Positions 1 to 5,871 of a stretch of 15,630 nt of DNA are shown piece after piece. The position numbers were made by a program, and so were the translations under genes. The notes under the pieces were generated by a model. That model was not told where the DNA came from. It saw only the letters and a program-made list of their open reading frames with translations, and ran no database searches. The DNA is from Scatosoma sp045588185 (GTDB lineage: Bacteria; Bacillota; Clostridia; Christensenellales; Borkfalkiaceae). The stretch lies in contig JAZNDR010000006.1 in the NCBI GenBank assembly GCA_045588185.1, positions 1 through 15,630 on the forward strand, written 5' to 3'. Numbering within the stretch: the stretch's first letter is position 1; the number at the start of each line of letters is the position of its first letter.

Positions 1-339
1 GGTGTACCATCTACCGTCTTCAAACCATTTGGAATAATGTTGAATACCTTCCGAGTACCAGCCGACGCGGAACCCCATACCAGTAAGATAACAATACTCT
101 AAATCACGCACGAAACATTTTTCACTGCGTAAACCGTGAACAGCAACTTGCTTACAATACCATTTGCGGTGGTGGTGCTTTACGGCGACGGTTACTTTGA
201 CAAGCTCTTTTTGCCATACGGCAAGGTAGGCGTAAAAACGGTTTGCCCCGGCAGGTGTCGGATAAAGCTTCTTATCCTTTTGCATAATCGCTTTAAGGAT
301 ATATTTTGGGATAGGTCGAATATCTTTTTCAGTAATCAT
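1..339 (-). CDS. PcfJ-like protein, N-terminal part (runs off window)
   Basis: An open frame reads leftwards from an ATG at 339 to the window edge (113 codons, no stop). The RBS GAGGAGG lies just upstream, overlapping the end of the preceding gene, whose stop is only 1 nt away, so the two are translationally coupled. The product starts MITEKDIRPIPKYILKAI and contains AVKHHHRKWYCKQVAVHG and GFRVGWYSEG, a basic, aromatic, Cys/His-containing region. From memory of Clostridial conjugative elements this matches the N-terminus of PcfJ-type proteins, named after a gene of the enterococcal plasmid pCF10 and often found beside PcfK. Adjacency to a PcfK-like gene strengthens the call. Biochemical function is not established. 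Only the first part is present, so catalytic motifs cannot be judged. Confidence 0.7.
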   Translation of the reverse strand, partial: MITEKDIRPIPKYILKAIMQKDKKLYPTPAGANRFYAYLAVWQKELVKVTVAVKHHHRKWYCKQVAVHGLRSEKCFVRDLEYCYLTGMGFRVGWYSEGIQHYSKWFEDGRWYT

Positions 340-340
340 A

Positions 341-1351
341 TTAGTAATCCTCCTCGGGAATCATAATTTCTTCGCCAAAAATTTCAAGCAGGGAACAGAG
401 TGCGGTTTGTTCAAAGGCTTTTGCGGACGAGCACATTTCGTCTATATCATTTTCTTCGTGCGGGGGTTCTTCTACGGGTATGTTTTCCGTTTCAGTTTTG
501 TAAGGCGTAGCGACGTTATCTTCTACAACGACTAATTCAAACCTTTCAGAGATTTTATGAAAATACACGCCTGCTGCGTGATAGGGGAACCCAACCATGG
601 GAACGCGTTCTTTAAGTCCGCAGTCGCGCCCAGTTAAAGTTAAATTAAAATTGTTGGCGAGCTTTACGGCGTTATTCCCAAAGACTTCGAAAAAATCCCC
701 AAGCCTGTAAGCAATTACGGCGTGGGGATATTGATTTTGGAAAGGCATATATTTTTGATACAGAGGCGACGCTTGCAAAGGAACAATTTTCTTCTCTATG
801 GTTTTTGGTGGCAAAATTTCACCCGTTTCCATATCTACGTTAAATTCAGTGGGTTCGTCAACGTCGTCGTTATTATCATTGAGTTCTTCTACGGGTGCTT
901 CGGTTTTTGAAGGTTCCGTTTGCGCCATCATATCAAATAAATTGAATTGACGCGGTTTCGGCGGTTCGGGTTTTGCTTGAACGATAGGGGCAGGTGTGCG
1001 TTGAACACTTGAAGTATTCTTTTTTGACGCAGGTTTATATTCGCTACCATCTTCGTTATACAAAGTACCGATTATGTCGGCTTCCTCGAAATAATGCATT
1101 GCCCAACCGAATACAATTTCGTCTTTTACGCAAGCGGACGTTGCACTTTTTGAAGAAAGTTTTCTCGCTTCCTCGCAAGCATATTTCATAAAGCTTGTAA
1201 GGTCTTTTTTATTGAGTAGGCGTTTACCGCCTTTTTGGATATATACGCCGTTGTTGATTTTTTCTGCAAGAAATTCGTTTGCATTTTCCTGCAAAAATTC
1301 TTTGATTGCTTGTAATTCAGCCGATTCAGCTTTTAGATTTAAAGTGATCAT
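341..1351 (-). CDS. PcfK-like protein fused to a MutS domain I
   Basis: 336 aa, RBS AGGAGG upstream of ATG 1351. Residues 10-108 form a PcfK-like domain (KINNGVYIQKGGKRLLNKK, then SACVKDEIVFGWAMHYFEE and GTLYNEDGSEYKPA). A Pro/Glu-rich linker (110-190) holds RQFNLFDMM at 134-142, resembling a sliding-clamp-binding QxxLF peptide. Residues 196-280 read as MutS domain I, the mismatch-recognition domain: YQKYMPFQNQYPH, AYRLGDFFEVF, LTLTGRDCG, VPMVGFPYHA and VVVEDN. The Phe-X-Glu mismatch wedge of MutS is retained as F220-F221-E222. No MutS core, clamp or ATPase domain follows; the tail is acidic. It cannot act as a complete MutS, so a DNA-structure-sensing or replication-associated role in the mobile element is inferred. 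It is coupled to the downstream PcfJ-like gene. Confidence 0.8.
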   Translation of the reverse strand: MITLNLKAESAELQAIKEFLQENANEFLAEKINNGVYIQKGGKRLLNKKDLTSFMKYACEEARKLSSKSATSACVKDEIVFGWAMHYFEEADIIGTLYNEDGSEYKPASKKNTSSVQRTPAPIVQAKPEPPKPRQFNLFDMMAQTEPSKTEAPVEELNDNNDDVDEPTEFNVDMETGEILPPKTIEKKIVPLQASPLYQKYMPFQNQYPHAVIAYRLGDFFEVFGNNAVKLANNFNLTLTGRDCGLKERVPMVGFPYHAAGVYFHKISERFELVVVEDNVATPYKTETENIPVEEPPHEENDIDEMCSSAKAFEQTALCSLLEIFGEEIMIPEEDY

Positions 1352-1365
1352 TTTATATACCTCCG

Positions 1366-1776
1366 TTAAATATAATCTTCTAATTCTTCAAACGCTCTGC
1401 CGATGTCGCGTAAGGTTTCTTCAAAGCCAAACCACGCCAAGAGATTCATATTAAAATCGCTGTTGCCGAGCGGATCTTCTTTATCCCATTTATTGCCGAA
1501 TAGTTCGGGCAAAGAGTATATGCCTGTTTCGTACATAAGATTGTAAAGTAAATTATCGATTTCTTGTTTATATTGCTTATAGAAACGAACGGTATCTGAA
1601 TACCAAATTAAAAAATCAACCATTCCCGATTGGCAACCGTAATTGAGAACGTCGGTAAAGATATTCTTTTTGTCATCATAATTTCCCCATTCATCTATAA
1701 CGTAATTACATACGCGTTTCTTTAATGGGGTTGCGTCAATTTTTAACTTTTTAACGTTTTTTAATAATAATTTCAT
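1366..1776 (-). CDS. Conserved hypothetical protein of mobile elements, 136 aa
   Basis: I choose ATG 1776 (MKLLLKNVKKLKIDATPLKK) because AAGGAGG sits 9-10 nt upstream. The longer frame starting at 1842 would overlap the preceding gene and has no RBS. The product is soluble, acidic towards the C-terminus (GFEETLRDIGRAFEELEDYI) and rich in Tyr/Trp, with no signal peptide or TM segment. Conserved-looking blocks are VCNYVIDEWGNYDDKK, DVLNYGCQSGMVDFLIWYSDT and SDFNMNLLAWFGFEE. I recognise it as a type of small protein that accompanies PcfK/PcfJ-like genes in Clostridial elements, but no activity is known to me. It lies 14 nt from the PcfK-like gene in the same operon. Confidence 0.75.
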   Translation of the reverse strand: MKLLLKNVKKLKIDATPLKKRVCNYVIDEWGNYDDKKNIFTDVLNYGCQSGMVDFLIWYSDTVRFYKQYKQEIDNLLYNLMYETGIYSLPELFGNKWDKEDPLGNSDFNMNLLAWFGFEETLRDIGRAFEELEDYI

Positions 1777-1789
1777 TTGTAAAACCTCC

Positions 1790-2008
1790 TTAATAAATAG
1801 GACAATAGTCCAAAACTTTACGGCGCAGGGCGAGAAATTCATAATAATCGTCTACGTCTACGAGCACATCGCCTTCATCGGTTTCTTCTACGTCTAACTT
1901 TTTACAAAGCAAGCGTTCAATTTCATCTAACGTGTTATACACGAGATACAGGTTATCCTTATCGTGAACGATAATGACTAAGGTGTTGGTTTCATACTCA
2001 ATTCTCAT
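1790..2008 (-). CDS. Small acidic hypothetical protein, 72 aa
   Basis: First gene of the downstream minus-strand operon. ATG 2008 is preceded by AAGGAGT. The sequence (MRIEYETNTLVIIVHDKDNL, ending RRKVLDYCPIY) has a predicted beta-strand start, a helical DEIERLLCKKL segment and an acidic stretch EETDEGDVLVDVDDYYEF. No membrane segment or catalytic motif is visible and I do not recognise the family. It is separated by 13 nt from the next gene and shares the leader motifs listed at 2034-2064 and 2183-2198. A role with the PcfK/PcfJ-like proteins is inferred from position only. Confidence 0.6.
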   Translation of the reverse strand: MRIEYETNTLVIIVHDKDNLYLVYNTLDEIERLLCKKLDVEETDEGDVLVDVDDYYEFLALRRKVLDYCPIY

Positions 2009-2033
2009 TTGTTTTACTCCTTATGGATTTTAT

Positions 2034-2064
2034 TTTGCCTTTCGGCAAAGGGCAAAGTGCATAG
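2034..2064 (-). promoter_or_regulatory. Leader hairpin plus 11-mer box, copy b
   Basis: Read leftwards, CTATGCACTTT (2054-2064) is followed by a hairpin TTTGCC-GAAA-GGCAAA (2034-2049), then the RBS of the gene at 2008. The same 11-mer and a similarly placed hairpin occur before the gene at 3538. The hairpin has no U-run long enough to be a clear terminator, so an RNA-level control element or protein-binding site is inferred. Confidence 0.5.
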
Positions 2065-2182
2065 GGTAAGCAGCGTGACGCTGCACCCAAGACTTTCTAT
2101 CTTTCTTTTTCGGATAAACAAGTATTGAGTTGCCCAAACAGAAAGGTTTTAAGGTGCAGTGGTAGGATTTATTGAAATGAGG

Positions 2183-2198
2183 TTCCGAATGTCAACGA
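2183..2198 (-). promoter_or_regulatory. 16-mer containing a TTGACA -35-like box, copy b
   Basis: On the minus strand this reads TCGTTGACATTCGGAA, identical to the copy at 3639-3654. TTGACA at 2190-2195 is a perfect -35 hexamer. The best -10 is AATAAA with a 16-nt spacer, 4 of 6 matches. It lies upstream of the operon starting at 2008. The conservation extends beyond -35, so the 16-mer may also be an activator or operator site. Confidence 0.5.
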
Positions 2199-2204
2199 GG
2201 GCAA

Positions 2205-2225
2205 GAAAAATTAGAATAATTTTTC
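2205..2225 (-). terminator. AT-rich inverted repeat after the 110-aa gene
   Basis: GAAAAATTA-GAA-TAATTTTTC forms a perfect 9-bp stem just downstream of the stop at 2236 on the minus strand. The right arm itself is U-rich when transcribed leftwards. This is a weak rho-independent terminator or a protein-binding palindrome. A hairpin occupies the same relative position at 3691-3718. Confidence 0.4.
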
Positions 2226-2231
2226 GCAGAA

Positions 2232-2265
2232 CCGTTTACATTTGTGCTTGACCTATGCGACGATA
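2232..2265. repeat. 34-nt dispersed element, copy B
   Basis: It matches the 34 nt at 3746-3779 in the same orientation at 27 of 34 positions without gaps. The last 13 nt, CTATGCGACGATA, are identical. This copy overlaps the 3' end of the coding sequence ending at 2236. Confidence 0.6.
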
Positions 2266-2568
2266 AGCCCTCGAAAGGAAAAATACGTAAGGATGATTTA
2301 GCTTGCACCTAAAATTTAGGCGCAACCTCTTGAAAGGAAGCTCGTCCCAAATTCCTGCAAGGTATTCCTTTTTTGTAATAGGCTTGATTTCCCAAAACGG
2401 ATCAACGATAGGGCGGTTAGTTTCTCGATTTCGCTGTGGATATTTACGGTAAACCCGTAAGGAAAACAAAGCTTGTTTATAGGTAGAGGTCATAAAATGG
2501 TGAATAAAAAGTCGGTTGGTATTTTCACGATAACCGACCTTGTAACCAAAGGGATTATTTTTTTTCAT
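2236..2568 (-). CDS. Hypothetical mobile-element protein, 110 aa
   Basis: ATG 2568 follows AAGGAGTT and lies 10 nt after the preceding gene. The product is strongly basic (MKKNNPFGYKVGYREN, FMTSTYKQALFSLRVYRKYP, DPFWEIKPITKKEYLAGIWD) with no TM segment or signal. I recognise the first ~85 residues as a kind of small protein found in Clostridial elements, of unknown role. The C-terminal ~25 residues (ending LSRAYRRIGQAQM) are read partly from a dispersed 34-nt element, so this tail is probably not ancestral to the fold. It is the third gene of the upstream minus-strand operon. Confidence 0.6.
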   Translation of the reverse strand: MKKNNPFGYKVGYRENTNRLFIHHFMTSTYKQALFSLRVYRKYPQRNRETNRPIVDPFWEIKPITKKEYLAGIWDELPFKRLRLNFRCKLNHPYVFFLSRAYRRIGQAQM

Positions 2569-2578
2569 AGATAACTCC

Positions 2579-3103
2579 TTAAATCGTAGCTAAACGCGGT
2601 AGTTTGGAATAGAAATTTAAGTTCATAATTGTAGTATGTAAGTGTTCATCACGGGCGTAACCGCATTCACGCGCATAAGCTTGTCCGCGACGGGTAAGCT
2701 TTTTAAGTTCATAGGTATCAGAACCGTCGTGATGGCAGCCCTCAATAATTAAATGTCCGTTGCGGTCAATGATTTTGAGATAATCAAGATGTTCAATACA
2801 ACTAACTAAATCGTGAAAGTTGCGGATAAACTTACCGCCACGCGCGGGGCCGTTCCAACGACCGCAAACCCCAGTTAAAAGGCAATCTCCGTTCATTAAC
2901 AGTTCTTCACATTTGCTTCTAAAATACGCCCATTCACTTTCTTCCAAAAAGGACATTTCATCTACAATCATCTTTTCGGGAACATCGTCTTCCGTTTCCC
3001 AATCAAAGTCGTCTTGGCGCGTAGCAAATAACCATTCACGCGCGGAATTGTAATTTTCGCTATAATCGTAATTGTTATATAAAACGTATTCGTATTTTTT
3101 CAT
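2579..3103 (-). CDS. Conserved hypothetical mobile-element protein, 174 aa
   Basis: ATG 3103 is preceded by AGGTGTG, a plausible RBS, 12 nt after the stop of the upstream gene. The product is acidic in its N-terminal half (ATRQDDFDWETEDDVPEKM, FLEESEWAYFRSKCEELL). A central block LTGVCGRWNGPARGGKFI is followed by YLKIIDRNGHLIIEGCHHDG and SDTYELKKLTRRGQAYA. The GxWNG and HHDG-type blocks look like those of a recurring family in Firmicutes plasmids and ICEs. I know of no assigned function and see no catalytic signature beyond clustered His/Asp. It is cytoplasmic by composition and co-transcribed with the genes on either side. Confidence 0.7.
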   Translation of the reverse strand: MKKYEYVLYNNYDYSENYNSAREWLFATRQDDFDWETEDDVPEKMIVDEMSFLEESEWAYFRSKCEELLMNGDCLLTGVCGRWNGPARGGKFIRNFHDLVSCIEHLDYLKIIDRNGHLIIEGCHHDGSDTYELKKLTRRGQAYARECGYARDEHLHTTIMNLNFYSKLPRLATI

Positions 3104-3115
3104 AACACACCTCCA

Positions 3116-3538
3116 TTAACCGATTCTCGTAATACCGCCGAGAGCGCTTTTTACAACGATTGTTCCAAATTCAGAACAGTCATTGTCCGATTTATTCCAA
3201 ACGTAAGCGAATGCGTAGTGCGTTTTACCTTCAGTAACGAGCGAACGTGACCAGTCTTCTTTATATTTAGAAACGATAAGCAAAGAATAACATTCCCCGA
3301 AGTCAGTATATTCGTGGGTAATCGCATATACACGGCAACCGTATTCTTTTTCGATTTCTTTTATTTTTTCGTCAAGCTCTTTGTCTTGATAAGCCCAGAA
3401 ACCGATATAACGTTCAAAGTAGGACACAACGTCGTCTTTTTCAAAAACGTCGATATACGGCTGATAGATATCGAGCTGTTTCATAAGAGAAACAGCCAAT
3501 TCCTTTTGTTTTTGTTGCAAAGTTACGTTTGTTTTCAT
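3116..3538 (-). CDS. Hypothetical protein, 140 aa
   Basis: The start at ATG 3538 (MKTNVTLQQKQKELAVSLMK) is chosen over an upstream extension to 3763 because AAAGGAGG precedes it and because the extension runs through repeat and terminator sequence. The protein has a helical N-terminus, a charged helix DKELDEKIKEIEKEYGCRVY (about 52-71), then a mixed region ECYSLLIVSKYKEDWSRSLV and a Gly-rich end VVKSALGGITRIG. No TM segment or known motif is seen and the family is not recognised. It is the first gene of the upstream minus-strand operon, which carries one copy of the duplicated leader cassette. Confidence 0.65.
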   Translation of the reverse strand: MKTNVTLQQKQKELAVSLMKQLDIYQPYIDVFEKDDVVSYFERYIGFWAYQDKELDEKIKEIEKEYGCRVYAITHEYTDFGECYSLLIVSKYKEDWSRSLVTEGKTHYAFAYVWNKSDNDCSEFGTIVVKSALGGITRIG

Positions 3539-3574
3539 AATAGAAAACCTCCTTTTAATAAATATTTTTCTTTT

Positions 3575-3605
3575 TGCCGTAGGCGGCAGGGGCGAAAGTG
3601 CATAG
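3575..3605 (-). promoter_or_regulatory. Leader hairpin plus 11-mer box, copy a
   Basis: Read leftwards, CTATGCACTTT (3595-3605) is followed by a hairpin TGCCG-CCTA-CGGCA (3575-3588), then the RBS AAAGGAGG of the gene at 3538. The 11-mer is identical to that at 2054-2064. The stem is preserved at the second site with a different loop and base pairs, which hints at selection on structure. Confidence 0.5.
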
Positions 3606-3638
3606 TTTATGACAGCGAAATAAATTAAAAACTCGTGT

Positions 3639-3654
3639 TTCCGAATGTCAACGA
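3639..3654 (-). promoter_or_regulatory. 16-mer containing a TTGACA -35-like box, copy a
   Basis: TCGTTGACATTCGGAA on the minus strand, identical to 2183-2198. TTGACA lies at 3646-3651. No good -10 is found at 16-18 nt (TAATTT at 18 nt is the best), so this is either an activator-dependent promoter or an operator. It lies upstream of the gene starting at 3538. Confidence 0.5.
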
Positions 3655-3690
3655 TAAGCGTAAGCGTAGGACAAAATTTTTTATTTAGAC

Positions 3691-3718
3691 AAAGAAAAAG
3701 CCGAGCAATACTGCTCGG
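3691..3718 (-). terminator. Leftward rho-independent terminator with no gene before it
   Basis: CCGAGCA-ATAC-TGCTCGG is a perfect 7-bp stem (3701-3718). On the minus strand it is followed by CTTTTTCTTT. No convincing minus-strand gene ends here, so it may terminate a small RNA spanning 3741-3800 or be the relic end of a lost gene. Confidence 0.6.
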
Positions 3719-3740
3719 TATTGGAAGAAGCATAAAAAAT

Positions 3741-3800
3741 TTTTCCCGTTGACATTGGGGCATAGACTATGCGACGATAGCCACAACGCAGACGGGAAAA
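3741..3800. repeat. 34-nt element copy A inside a larger inverted-repeat structure
   Basis: The 34-nt element (3746-3779) matches 2232-2265 at 27 of 34 positions. It sits inside a 9-bp perfect outer stem, TTTTCCCGT (3741-3749) with ACGGGAAAA (3792-3800). An inner palindrome GCATAG-A-CTATGC spans 3760-3772. The rest of the 414-nt gap 3539-3952 holds the leader motifs, the leftward terminator and the promoter of the ATPase gene. No supported ORF is present. Confidence 0.55.
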
Positions 3801-3895
3801 TATACCCTTTGAGAGATTTTTTGTATTTTTAAAATAAAAGTCGTTCTGATTTTTGTAATTTTTGTAAAAAACTCGTTCTATTTTTCGCAAAACAC

Positions 3896-3924
3896 TTGCA
3901 AAACTATAAAACGTGGTGTATAAT
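3896..3924 (+). promoter_or_regulatory. Sigma-A-type promoter of the AAA ATPase gene
   Basis: TTGCAA (3896-3901), a 17-nt spacer and TATAAT (3919-3924), with AAGGAG and ATG 3953 shortly downstream. The -10 is perfect and the -35 matches 4 of 6 positions. Confidence 0.7.
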
Positions 3925-3952
3925 ATAATCAAGCTCGTTAAGGAGAAAGGAT

Positions 3953-5287
3953 ATGTATTTAAGGCGTAAGATAGACAAATTTTTGGAAGAATGGAAAAGG
4001 AATGAGGATAGAAAGCCTTTGATTATTAAAGGTGCAAGACAGATTGGCAAGACGGAATCCATAAAGCATTTCGCGGAAGATAATTATAACAATTTTATAG
4101 AGATTAACTTCGTAGAAGAGCCGAAATATAAGGGGATTATTGCGGACGGATATAAGACGGACGATATCATTAAAAACATCTCGCGTATTAACACGGAATG
4201 GAAATTTGTTCCGGGGGAAACGTTGATATTTTTCGACGAATTGCAAGAATTTCCTGAAATAGCCACTGCGCTTAAATTTTTCAAAAAGGACGGTCGTTTT
4301 GACGTTATTTGTAGCGGTTCGTTGCTCGGAATACATTATAAAAAGATTGAAAGTAATAGCGTTGGGTATAAGACGGATTTTCAAATGGACTCTTTGGATT
4401 TTGAAGAGTTCCTTTGGGCGAAGGGATACGATGATTCCGTAATAGAAGATATGTTGTTGCATATGAAGGAATTAAAACCTTTCAATTCATTAGAATTATC
4501 GGTGTTTGAAGGTTTATTTTTAGATTATTGCATTCTCGGCGGTTTGCCCGAAGTTATTAAAGAGTATATTAAGAAGAATACTTTTGAAGGAAGTTTGCTT
4601 TTGCAACGGCAATTGATGGGTGACTACGAGGAAGACATAAGAAAATATGCAGATGGTGTAGATCAGACGCGAATATTAAACGTATTTAGGAAAATTGCGC
4701 CACAGCTTGCAAAAGAAAATAAGAAATTTCAAATATCAAAAGTGGCAAGCGGAGCAAGATTTAAGGATTATCGCGGTTGCATAGAATGGTTGCAAGACGC
4801 AGGTCTTATTAACGTTGCGTATTGTTTGAATTTCCCGGAATTACCGTTAAAGGGGAACTATGACGAGGAAAAATATAAAATTTATTTCTTTGATACGGGA
4901 ATATTAGTGGCACAGTTAGACGATGAATCGCAAGATGATTTGCGCGCAAATAAAAATCTCGGGGTATATAAAGGCGCATTGTATGAGAATATTGTCGGGG
5001 AAGCACTTGTAAAGCAAGGGTATTCGTTGTATTACTATAAGCGTGACGATGGAAAACTGGAACAAGATTTTTTTGTTCGTGATATGGAATCGTTAATACC
5101 AGTGGAAGTAAAGGCAACGAACGGTACGGCAAAGTCTTTGACGACTTTAATAGATAGTGAGAAATACCCCGATATAAAATATGGAGTAAAGTTTATCAAG
5201 AGGAATATAGGATATAACGATAAATTTTATACGTTCCCGTACTTTTGCGCATTTTTATTGAAGAGATATTTAACGCAACAAAAATGA
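3953..5287 (+). CDS. AAA+ ATP-binding protein with C-terminal DUF4143 domain
   Basis: 444 aa, RBS AAGGAG. The N-terminal AAA_14-type ATPase has Walker A GARQIGKT (27-34), Walker B LIFFDE (91-96) and a sensor-like SGSLLG (121-126). The C-terminal half (about 200-410) is DUF4143-like: IYFFDTGIL, then GALYENIVGEALVKQGY, KLEQDFFV and PVEVKAT, an arrangement resembling a PD-(D/E)xK nuclease fold. Length and layout are typical of this large bacterial and archaeal family, whose function is not settled. It has its own promoter and terminator, is transcribed alone and away from the minus-strand operon, and is more AT-rich than the right-hand block. It therefore looks like a cargo or later-acquired gene. 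Confidence 0.9.
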   Translation: MYLRRKIDKFLEEWKRNEDRKPLIIKGARQIGKTESIKHFAEDNYNNFIEINFVEEPKYKGIIADGYKTDDIIKNISRINTEWKFVPGETLIFFDELQEFPEIATALKFFKKDGRFDVICSGSLLGIHYKKIESNSVGYKTDFQMDSLDFEEFLWAKGYDDSVIEDMLLHMKELKPFNSLELSVFEGLFLDYCILGGLPEVIKEYIKKNTFEGSLLLQRQLMGDYEEDIRKYADGVDQTRILNVFRKIAPQLAKENKKFQISKVASGARFKDYRGCIEWLQDAGLINVAYCLNFPELPLKGNYDEEKYKIYFFDTGILVAQLDDESQDDLRANKNLGVYKGALYENIVGEALVKQGYSLYYYKRDDGKLEQDFFVRDMESLIPVEVKATNGTAKSLTTLIDSEKYPDIKYGVKFIKRNIGYNDKFYTFPYFCAFLLKRYLTQQK

Positions 5288-5343
5288 AAAGGGGCGCGTA
5301 TTAAATTAGATTTATAAATTTTTTAATGATAGTTAAGTAAGAA

Positions 5344-5377
5344 GTCATCTGTGAGGTTAAATCATAGGTGATTTTTT
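5344..5377 (+). terminator. Terminator after the AAA ATPase gene
   Basis: An 11-bp stem (5344-5354 with 5362-5372, three G:U pairs in RNA) with a 7-nt loop, followed by TTTTTT. It lies 57 nt after the stop codon. Confidence 0.7.
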
Positions 5378-5435
5378 CATAAAAGATACCAAAAAGCGTT
5401 GCACAAAATTTTTTTGGAAAATTTTTCCAGAAACT

Positions 5436-5464
5436 TTGACAAATAGGAAGAAAAGCCATATAAT
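5436..5464 (+). promoter_or_regulatory. Full-consensus sigma-A promoter
   Basis: TTGACA (5436-5441), a 17-nt spacer and TATAAT (5459-5464): both hexamers and the spacing are ideal. It is the strongest promoter visible in the window. The expected start near 5471 leads almost at once into the terminator-like hairpin at 5490-5532. Confidence 0.8.
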
Positions 5465-5489
5465 TAAAGGTAGGTGAATATGGAGCAAG

Positions 5490-5532
5490 AAAAGAAGGCG
5501 TGCTTAATGCACGGAGTGCGCCTTTCTTTTTT
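5490..5532 (+). terminator. Promoter-proximal terminator or attenuator
   Basis: AAAAGAAGGCG (5490-5500) pairs with CGCCTTTCTTTT (5519-5530, one bulge) and the hairpin ends in TTTTTT. Inside it, two short hairpins share GCAC (5509-5512) and exclude each other: GTGC-TTAAT-GCAC and GCAC-GGA-GTGC. A transcript from 5471 would stop after roughly 60 nt. This is either a short RNA gene or an attenuator for the ORF at 5574. Confidence 0.6.
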
Positions 5533-5573
5533 AGACCCCAAAACGCCAAAATATAATAAAAGGAGAAGCATTA

Positions 5574-5770
5574 TGTCAAAATTACTGATCTTAATAGAGA
5601 GATCGAACCTTGTAGCAGAATACGTTAGTAAAAACATATTCGAAAGCACCCCCAAAAGAGCAAAAGGCTCTTTAACCGTAGCTGATATATTTGTTGAATC
5701 TCCTTATCAAACCTGTGTGAGCGTAATTGTCAATAGCCGTCAAAGTTTATGTAGTACATACGGCAGATAA
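5574..5770 (+). CDS. Small hypothetical ORF, 65 aa
   Basis: ATG 5574 follows AAAAGGAG, giving MSKLLILIERSNLVAEYVSK and a stop at 5770. A GTG at 5474 would extend the frame, but it would lie essentially at the transcript's 5' end and run through the attenuator hairpin, so I prefer the later start. The product has a mixed composition, a short hydrophobic start and no recognisable motif. It sits between the attenuator (5490-5532) and a strong terminator (5776-5811), so it is a one-gene unit if real. It could also be a decayed fragment. Confidence 0.4.
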
Positions 5771-5775
5771 GTAAT

Positions 5776-5811
5776 GCCTAAGGCTTTTGGGAGAGAGCCT
5801 TAGGCGTTTTT
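5776..5811 (+). terminator. Strong rho-independent terminator
   Basis: GCCTAAGGCT (5776-5785) and AGCCTTAGGC (5796-5805) form a perfect 10-bp stem with a 10-nt loop, followed by GTTTTT. It ends the unit starting at 5436. Confidence 0.85.
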
Positions 5812-5871
5812 GTGTTTTAGGCGAGAAAAATCGTCTACCAATCTAATCTATAAAAATGCTCTGGTGGCATT

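Noticed and set aside
3539..3763. N-terminal extension of the 140-aa gene to 3763
   Set aside because: It would translate the terminator, the 16-mer and the leader box. A strong RBS marks ATG 3538.
3749..3772. Rightward promoter using TTGACA inside element A
   Set aside because: No -10-like hexamer at 16-18 nt. A much better promoter for the ATPase gene lies at 3896-3924.
3681..3932. 83-codon minus-strand frame over the 34-nt element and leftward terminator
   Set aside because: TTG start without RBS, low-complexity N-terminus, and it runs through the terminator stem. Treated as a relic or repeat rather than a gene.
3959..4462. 167-codon minus-strand frame opposite the AAA ATPase
   Set aside because: No RBS, and it lies antisense to a gene with clear Walker A and B motifs.
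5474..5573. Extended start (GTG 5474) for the 65-aa ORF
   Set aside because: The transcript probably starts at about 5471, leaving no RBS, and the segment forms a terminator hairpin.
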